A stretch of 45,370 nucleotides of DNA from an uncultured Bacilli bacterium. GTDB lineage: Bacteria > Bacillota_I > Bacilli_A > RF39 > UBA660. Shown one piece after another: positions 41,127 to 45,370 of the stretch. Where the stretch lies: positions 1 through 45,370 of the forward strand of contig CAKPMY010000013.1 of the NCBI GenBank assembly GCA_934168245.1, written 5' to 3'. Every line of letters begins with the position of its first letter. Within the stretch, counting starts at the first letter, position 1. A program made the position numbers and the translations under genes. The notes under the pieces are model-generated. The model searched no databases. It was given only the letters and a program-made list of their open reading frames with translations, and had not been told where the DNA came from.

Positions 41127-42314
41127 TTAGTCTCTTCCAAAAACGGTGAAAGATAGCATTAGTCCTCCACAGATATTAGCAGAGTGAGAATCGTAACCAT
41201 ATTCACCAAATGTAAATGGCATTATGAATGGTACACCTTTGGTTTCTCTTACTAGTAATTTATGAACTTCTTCTAGCCTGTCTCCAATAACTTTCTTTCT
41301 ACTTCCTGAATGGATTAATATATAGGCTGCCGGTGTTGTGTATAATTGTCTTCTTAAATCTCTTAGGGTATTTACTGAGGCATCAATCAATTCGTCTGTT
41401 GTTGCTTCTAATTGAATGATTGCTGTTCTTGGTACTACTTTATTTCCTAGAGTGATTGTATCGTCTGTTGTTGTCTTTGTACCCATATCATTACCAATCA
41501 TAGGATGTCTTATAATAGTTAAATTCCCTAATGGATCTTTTATTCCTAATGGTTTGCTAGCGGATGCTTCTAATAATTTTGTGCCTACTAAACTAGATGG
41601 GGATTTATTTATCCAAGTTGCATACTTTCTTAAGGCAGAAATGCCATCAATGCTAACTAGAGTTCTATCATCTTTTACTTCTGTTATTAAACCAATATTA
41701 TTTGTTTCTCTATAATTACCTGAGAAAGATGTAATTATTTCATTATCTGTATAGAAGAAGGCTACGGCTACACCATCAGAAAATACTTTATCATTGCAAA
41801 TTATTTTCCAATTTCCAGCAACGTTATCATCGGCAGCACTGCCACCAAACATTGGAACTCTGCCTATTACATCTTGAATTCCCATTAGATAATCTTCTTC
41901 TTCTTTAGGACTAGCAACCATATAAAAATAAGCAGGAGCACGAGTAGTTTTAGCATTTTCTACGGCTTCTATGGCAACACGACGTCCTATTGCACGTGGA
42001 TCTTTTCCAGCTTCATGGGCTGCAACACCTATAGTCATGTTTTTATCTTCCATTGCTAACATTCCAGCAAAACCATTGTCAGAGGTAATTATTCCATCTT
42101 CAACAATTATGGCTTCATTACTAGTACTACCAATTATTGGAATATTAGTTACTTTTCTTATTCCTTGAATAATTTCTTTAGCATTATTTTTTTCGGAAGT
42201 GTAAAGAAAACCAATTTTGGCACTTGATAAATCTTTTAAGGCTCCTTTTGCAGTTTCTGCTCCTGCTAATACATTATCCACGTTAGTACTGTAGCCAACA
42301 CATGACTTTAGCAT
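41127..42314 (-). CDS. FIST domain sensor protein
   Basis: 395 residues. The FIST_N domain (about 30-215: AKIGFLYTSEKN, IIGSTSNEAI, RVPMFGGSAADDN) and the FIST_C domain (about 230-375: AYILIHSGSRKKVIGDRLEE, FTFGEYG) are both recognisable. FIST domains bind small ligands, probably amino acids, and usually sit beside or within signalling proteins. Here the protein has no output domain, no signal peptide and no membrane helix, so it is a cytoplasmic ligand-binding module. AAGGG precedes the ATG. It is a single-gene transcript. Confidence 0.87.
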   Translation of the reverse strand: MLKSCVGYSTNVDNVLAGAETAKGALKDLSSAKIGFLYTSEKNNAKEIIQGIRKVTNIPIIGSTSNEAIIVEDGIITSDNGFAGMLAMEDKNMTIGVAAHEAGKDPRAIGRRVAIEAVENAKTTRAPAYFYMVASPKEEEDYLMGIQDVIGRVPMFGGSAADDNVAGNWKIICNDKVFSDGVAVAFFYTDNEIITSFSGNYRETNNIGLITEVKDDRTLVSIDGISALRKYATWINKSPSSLVGTKLLEASASKPLGIKDPLGNLTIIRHPMIGNDMGTKTTTDDTITLGNKVVPRTAIIQLEATTDELIDASVNTLRDLRRQLYTTPAAYILIHSGSRKKVIGDRLEEVHKLLVRETKGVPFIMPFTFGEYGYDSHSANICGGLMLSFTVFGRD

Positions 42315-42355
42315 ATTAACCCTTCTTTCTTTTTTTTACTCTTCTTATATTAGTT

Positions 42356-42364
42356 ATTATACCA
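42356..42364 (-). promoter_or_regulatory. Extended -10 promoter for FIST gene
   Basis: Minus strand TGGTATAAT, about 42 bases upstream of the ATG at 42314; the -35 is poor (ATTTAA). Confidence 0.5.
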
Positions 42365-42606
42365 TATTTTGTTAATAATTAAATATGTTTTGATAAATTT
42401 TATAGTGCTTTACAAATAGGTATTAAAATTGAAGGATGAGGATCAAGTCAATTTTATTTTTGGCTAATATGTTTTTTTATAGGTAGTTTTTATTCTTTTA
42501 CATTTGGTTATAAATATTAGATAATTGTCGTTTATGGAATTTATGACATAGAAAAACTAGTTTTTTTATGTTTCCTAGTTAGGATGCCGTTAAGAACTAG
42601 TTTAGT
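42365..42606. other. Intergenic stretch without a visible gene
   Basis: Very AT-rich, no open frame with a ribosome-binding site. The right part (42553-42600) carries three ACTAGTT/CTAGTT elements (AAAAACTAGTTTTTTT, CCTAGTTAGG, AACTAGTT) that can pair in several ways and probably terminate tsaD transcription on minus. Confidence 0.5.
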
Positions 42607-43611
42607 TTAACATAATTTATCTTGTGACTTAGAGTTTAAAGTTAGATCTGCTCTTCTTCCATCTAGATAAGCATAGTAGCCTGCTGCTGCGACCATAGTT
42701 GCATTATCTGTACAGTACTTCATTGGTGGAATTGATAAATCAACATGTAATTCTGTTGTTAATTTTTCTATGGCAGTTCTTAAGCCTTGATTGGCTGCTA
42801 CTCCACCGGCTACAATTACTGTTTTAATATTTTTATCAATGATTGCTTTTTTTACTTTATTGGTTATAGCCTCGATTGCAACCGTTTGGAATGAGGTTGC
42901 TAAATCTTCTTTATTTATTTCTACTCCACGTTGTTCCTCATTATGAGCAAGATTTATTACGGCACTTTTTAAACCACTAAATGAGAAGTTGTAACTGTCA
43001 TCTTTTAGAGGAACAGGTAGTTTGTATGTTGGCTTTCCTAGGGCCGCAAGTTTGTCTATTTTTGGGCCACCTGGGTATTCTAGACCTATTACTCTTGCTA
43101 CTTTATCATAACATTCTCCGATAGCATCGTCTAATGTTCCACCTAATTTGTTAAATCTATAGTGTTGTGGCATTTCAATTAGCTCAGTATGACCACCGGA
43201 AACGACAACTGCTAATAGTGGAAACTCTAGTTCTTTTACTAAACTATTGGCATAGATATGACCAGCAATGTGATGAACGGGTATCAATGGTTTATTATAA
43301 ATAAAGGCTAGTGTTTTAGCAGCTTCTAAACCAACTAAAAGTGAACCAATTAAACCGGGGCCATATGTAATTGCTATCGCATCTACTTGCTCCATAGTCA
43401 TATTTGCTTTTGCTAAGCATTCTTCTAAAACTATGGTTATGTTTTTAACGTGTTCACGACTTGCTATTTCTGGAACTACTCCTCCATAACTTTTATGAAT
43501 ATCTATTTGAGATGAAATAACGGTTGCTATTTCTGTAGTTCCATTCTTTACAATTGAAGCACTAGTTTCATCACAACTACTCTCTATTCCTAATATATAC
43601 ATATCTTTCAT
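42607..43611 (-). CDS. tsaD: tRNA t6A threonylcarbamoyltransferase
   Basis: 334 residues, normal for TsaD (Kae1/YgjD). It transfers the threonylcarbamoyl group to A37 of ANN-decoding tRNAs, working with TsaB and TsaE. The N-terminal IESSCDETSASIV, PGLIGSLLVG, metal ligands H114 and H118 (VHHIAGH), SGGHTELI, GGTLDDAIGE and SFSGLK blocks are intact. The C-terminal CTDNA supplies the third metal ligand. It is the last gene of tsaE-tsaB-rimI-tsaD. Confidence 0.97.
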   Translation of the reverse strand: MKDMYILGIESSCDETSASIVKNGTTEIATVISSQIDIHKSYGGVVPEIASREHVKNITIVLEECLAKANMTMEQVDAIAITYGPGLIGSLLVGLEAAKTLAFIYNKPLIPVHHIAGHIYANSLVKELEFPLLAVVVSGGHTELIEMPQHYRFNKLGGTLDDAIGECYDKVARVIGLEYPGGPKIDKLAALGKPTYKLPVPLKDDSYNFSFSGLKSAVINLAHNEEQRGVEINKEDLATSFQTVAIEAITNKVKKAIIDKNIKTVIVAGGVAANQGLRTAIEKLTTELHVDLSIPPMKYCTDNATMVAAAGYYAYLDGRRADLTLNSKSQDKLC

Positions 43612-43632
43612 TTTACCACTCTTCTTATATTA

Positions 43633-44016
43633 TTACTCTCTTACCATTAAAATACCGTCAATACCTTGATAATATCCTTTTCTAAGGGCTTTTTCTTGAA
43701 AGTTAAACTTTTTATAAAGTTTAATGGCACTATAATTATTTATTCTCACTTCTAAGGAAATGCTTTTAGATGTCAATTCAATTAATCTTTTTAACAATTC
43801 TGTTCCAATTCCCATGTTACGATACTTTTCTTGAACTTCGATATTATTTATTTCAACACGTTCGTATATTTCACTATAGTATAAGTAAGCAATAATTTCA
43901 TTATTTTTCTTGTATACTAGTATTTTTCCAAAAGGATTATTTTTTAATTCAGTTTCTAAGTCTTTTAGATTAATAAATGACTTGCTATCTTGAGTAAAAT
44001 TTATAGTTTCTATCAT
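43633..44016 (-). CDS. rimI: RimI-like GNAT N-acetyltransferase
   Basis: 127 residues, slightly shorter than typical RimI (about 150). The GNAT acetyl-CoA loop is YRNMGIGTELL, followed by LEVRINNYSAIKLYKKFNF and a C-terminal YYQGIDGILMVRE, all close to RimI. RimI acetylates ribosomal protein S18 in E. coli; in Firmicutes the gene is commonly found between tsaB and tsaD as here. It begins one base after the tsaB stop region and ends 21 bases before tsaD. Confidence 0.9.
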   Translation of the reverse strand: MIETINFTQDSKSFINLKDLETELKNNPFGKILVYKKNNEIIAYLYYSEIYERVEINNIEVQEKYRNMGIGTELLKRLIELTSKSISLEVRINNYSAIKLYKKFNFQEKALRKGYYQGIDGILMVRE

Positions 44017-44017
44017 T

Positions 44018-44644
44018 TTAACTCATTTTACTTTCTTCGGCTTCTGTTAGTTTTAGATATTCTGGATTAATCGCATGTGGATTTATTGCCTCTTTATTTT
44101 CAAAGTAATTAACAATCTTTTCAATATTTGGATTGTATGGTTCAATATTTTTTAGTTTTTCAAACTCATCATTACTTATAAAAACATAGTCTTCTTCGGT
44201 AGATAATTCTACTAATAAGTCTTCTAATTTGATGTGCATTGGTTTTAAAATTGCATTGTTTTCCTGACTGTATATGGCACCAAACACATAGTTACGTCTA
44301 GCATTTATAATTGGTACATGAATCTTGGCTGTTTGACTCGATAAGGACATTGCTTCTAAAGCAGATATTGTAGTTATTGGAATATTTAATCCCCAAGCAA
44401 AGACTTTGGCAATTGTTATACCAATTCTTATTCCAGTGAAAGAGCCAGGCCCATTAACAACAATTATTTTATCAATATCTTTTGCCGTTAATTTTTCTTG
44501 GTCAAATAAACTAACTATGTTTGGTAGTGCTTCTTCTGATAAACTATGTCCAAACTCTTTTTTTACTTCACAAATTAGTTTTCTATCTGAAACAATACCA
44601 GCATATAGATAACTTGATGACGTATCTATATAAAGAATTCTCAT
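44018..44644 (-). CDS. tsaB: t6A biosynthesis protein, TsaD partner
   Basis: 208 residues, at the short end for TsaB (YeaZ). ASKHA-fold N-terminus (ILYIDTSSSYLYAGIV), HSLSEEALPNI, VNGPGSFTGIRIGITIAKVFAWGLNIP are characteristic. It is a catalytically inactive relative of TsaD that scaffolds the TsaBDE complex. It overlaps tsaE by four bases (ATGA). Confidence 0.95.
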   Translation of the reverse strand: MRILYIDTSSSYLYAGIVSDRKLICEVKKEFGHSLSEEALPNIVSLFDQEKLTAKDIDKIIVVNGPGSFTGIRIGITIAKVFAWGLNIPITTISALEAMSLSSQTAKIHVPIINARRNYVFGAIYSQENNAILKPMHIKLEDLLVELSTEEDYVFISNDEFEKLKNIEPYNPNIEKIVNYFENKEAINPHAINPEYLKLTEAEESKMS

Positions 44645-45099
44645 ACTACTGCCTCACATACTTCTTCATATTTTGAGCCATGGGGAATTAGAGTAATGAT
44701 TCTTTTGTCTTCATCCTCATCGGAACTTCTGAATCTGATGTCTAACCTTTTTTCTGGTAGATATTCAGGAATCATATCAGCCCACTCAATTATCGTTACA
44801 CCCTTTTTTGTATAATATTCTTCTATATCAAGGCCACTCATTTTACCATCTAAACGGTAAACGTCCATGTGATATAATGGCAATTCGCCAGACGTATACT
44901 CCTTAATAATGTTAAATGTTGGAGAGGTTACTTCTTCTTCTATTTCCATAGCCTTGGCAAAACCTTTTGTGAAAATAGTTTTTCCTGTTCCAAGGTCTCC
45001 CTCTAAACAAATTACCATGTTTGGAAATTTTTCTGATTCGATATTTTGTGCTAATTCTATTGTTTCTTCTTCTGAATATGTTGTTATTTTATATTCCAT
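44641..45099 (-). CDS. tsaE: t6A biosynthesis ATPase
   Basis: 152 residues from ATG at 45099, which has AGGTG six bases upstream; a GTG three codons earlier is inside that site. P-loop EGDLGTGKT (33-41), TSPTFNIIKEY and HMDVYRLDG, then IEWADMIPEYLP are the YjeE/TsaE signature. It hydrolyses ATP to reset the TsaBD complex. It is the first gene of the operon. Confidence 0.96.
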   Translation of the reverse strand: MEYKITTYSEEETIELAQNIESEKFPNMVICLEGDLGTGKTIFTKGFAKAMEIEEEVTSPTFNIIKEYTSGELPLYHMDVYRLDGKMSGLDIEEYYTKKGVTIIEWADMIPEYLPEKRLDIRFRSSDEDEDKRIITLIPHGSKYEEVCEAVV

Positions 45100-45117
45100 T
45101 CTAATCACCTACAAATT

Positions 45118-45146
45118 ATTATAATCAAAAAAAATAAGTTATACAA
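45118..45146 (-). promoter_or_regulatory. tsaE: SigA-type promoter for the tsa operon
   Basis: On minus, TTGTAT (45141-45146), 17 bases, TATAAT (45118-45123), 18 bases upstream of the tsaE ATG. Confidence 0.75.
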
Positions 45147-45256
45147 CTCATTTTTTATTAATTAGTAGAAATTGACATGTTTTCAATGATAATACTTGGT
45201 AAATAACACTTATAATTTAGAAAAAGGACTTTATCTTTATATTTGCTTATAATAAA

Positions 45257-45281
45257 CAAAAAAACTTCATGTTTATGAAGC
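45257..45281 (-). terminator. Terminator of the rRNA operon
   Basis: On minus, GCTTCAT, AAAC loop, ATGAAG followed by seven T, 20 bases downstream of the 5S 3' end. Confidence 0.8.
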
Positions 45282-45300
45282 ATTTATAATACAAAAAAAA

Positions 45301-45370
45301 ATTCTTGGCAACTTCCTATTTTCGCATTCACTATCGTCGGCGTTAAGTGGCTTAACTTCTGTGTTCGGGA
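45301..45370 (-). rRNA. rrf: 5S ribosomal RNA, 3' part
   Basis: Read on minus, the segment opens with CCCGAACACAGAAGTTAAGC, continues with CGCCGACGATAGT and ends GGAAGTTGCCAAGAAT, the conserved 3' two thirds of bacterial 5S rRNA. The 5' part is beyond the right edge. The exact 3' end is estimated from helix I to lie near 45302. A terminator follows, so 5S is the last gene of its rRNA operon. Confidence 0.93.

Noticed and set aside
1..45370. Alternative genetic code (TGA as Trp) as in Mollicutes
   Set aside because: Tryptophan is encoded by TGG throughout and TGA ends genes such as tsaE and the XRE regulator.
1..45370. CRISPR array or tRNA genes
   Set aside because: No regularly spaced repeats and no cloverleaf-type sequence with a GTTCGA-type T arm were recognised on either strand by eye.

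Overview
This window comes from a low-GC, Gram-positive-type bacterium, most likely an uncultured lineage of Bacilli (the gene set resembles gut RF39/Erysipelotrichia-like genomes, but that placement is inference). Evidence: very AT-rich DNA, strong Shine-Dalgarno sequences (GGAGG types), many TTGNNN-N17-TATAAT promoters, a lipoteichoic-acid-synthase-family enzyme, a sortase with a surface adhesin, and the pcrA-ligA / gatCAB neighbourhood known from Bacillus. The standard code is used: TGA ends several genes (for example tsaE, in an ATGA overlap with tsaB). Nearly every gene is on the minus strand; only two transporter pieces and the IS remnant at the left edge are on plus.

Layout, left to right. 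(1) 1-76: 3' end and right terminal repeat of an IS3-family (IS150-like) element. (2) 283-6509: LTA-synthase-like sulfatase plus a small membrane-anchored protein, then a three-gene operon with an unknown membrane protein, a periplasmic-binding-domain/GGDEF receptor and a YihY/BrkB membrane protein. (3) 6593-9771: gatCAB. (4) 9869-16182: an acidic membrane/OB-like protein, ligA, a sugar-phosphate nucleotidyltransferase and pcrA. (5) 16247-19294: a thioester-domain adhesin with two Cna-B domains, its sortase and a membrane protein. (6) 19366-20980: YfcE phosphodiesterase and, divergently, an NMT1/SsuA-type substrate-binding protein. (7) 21051-29022: a very AT-rich cluster with two ABC exporter systems (an ABC-2-like set and a MacB/FtsX-like set), a membrane-anchored XRE regulator and a membrane protein. 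Near-identical hairpins lie at both sides of the exporter/regulator part. (8) 29112-35971: polar amino-acid ABC importer, arcA, arcB, arcC and a YfcC-type carrier, together an arginine uptake and arginine deiminase (ATP-generating) module. (9) 36183-37716 (+): SsuB/SsuC-type ATPase and permease with no binding protein beside them; the binding protein at 19982 is the obvious candidate partner. (10) 37834-40920: a 1028-residue protein joining a GH10-xylanase-like domain to a PHP phosphoesterase domain and ending in a coiled region, Ser/Asn linker and C-terminal membrane anchor. (11) 41127-42314: FIST sensor-domain protein. (12) 42607-45099: the tsaE-tsaB-rimI-tsaD operon for t6A tRNA modification. 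(13) 45301-45370: 3' part of a 5S rRNA gene on minus, so an rRNA operon lies just beyond the right edge.

The best candidates for something undescribed are the GH10-PHP tail-anchored protein, the thioester adhesin with a sortase lacking the usual catalytic arginine and a PDTAS sorting signal, and the hairpin-bounded ABC exporter cluster. No tRNA, CRISPR array or riboswitch was recognised.
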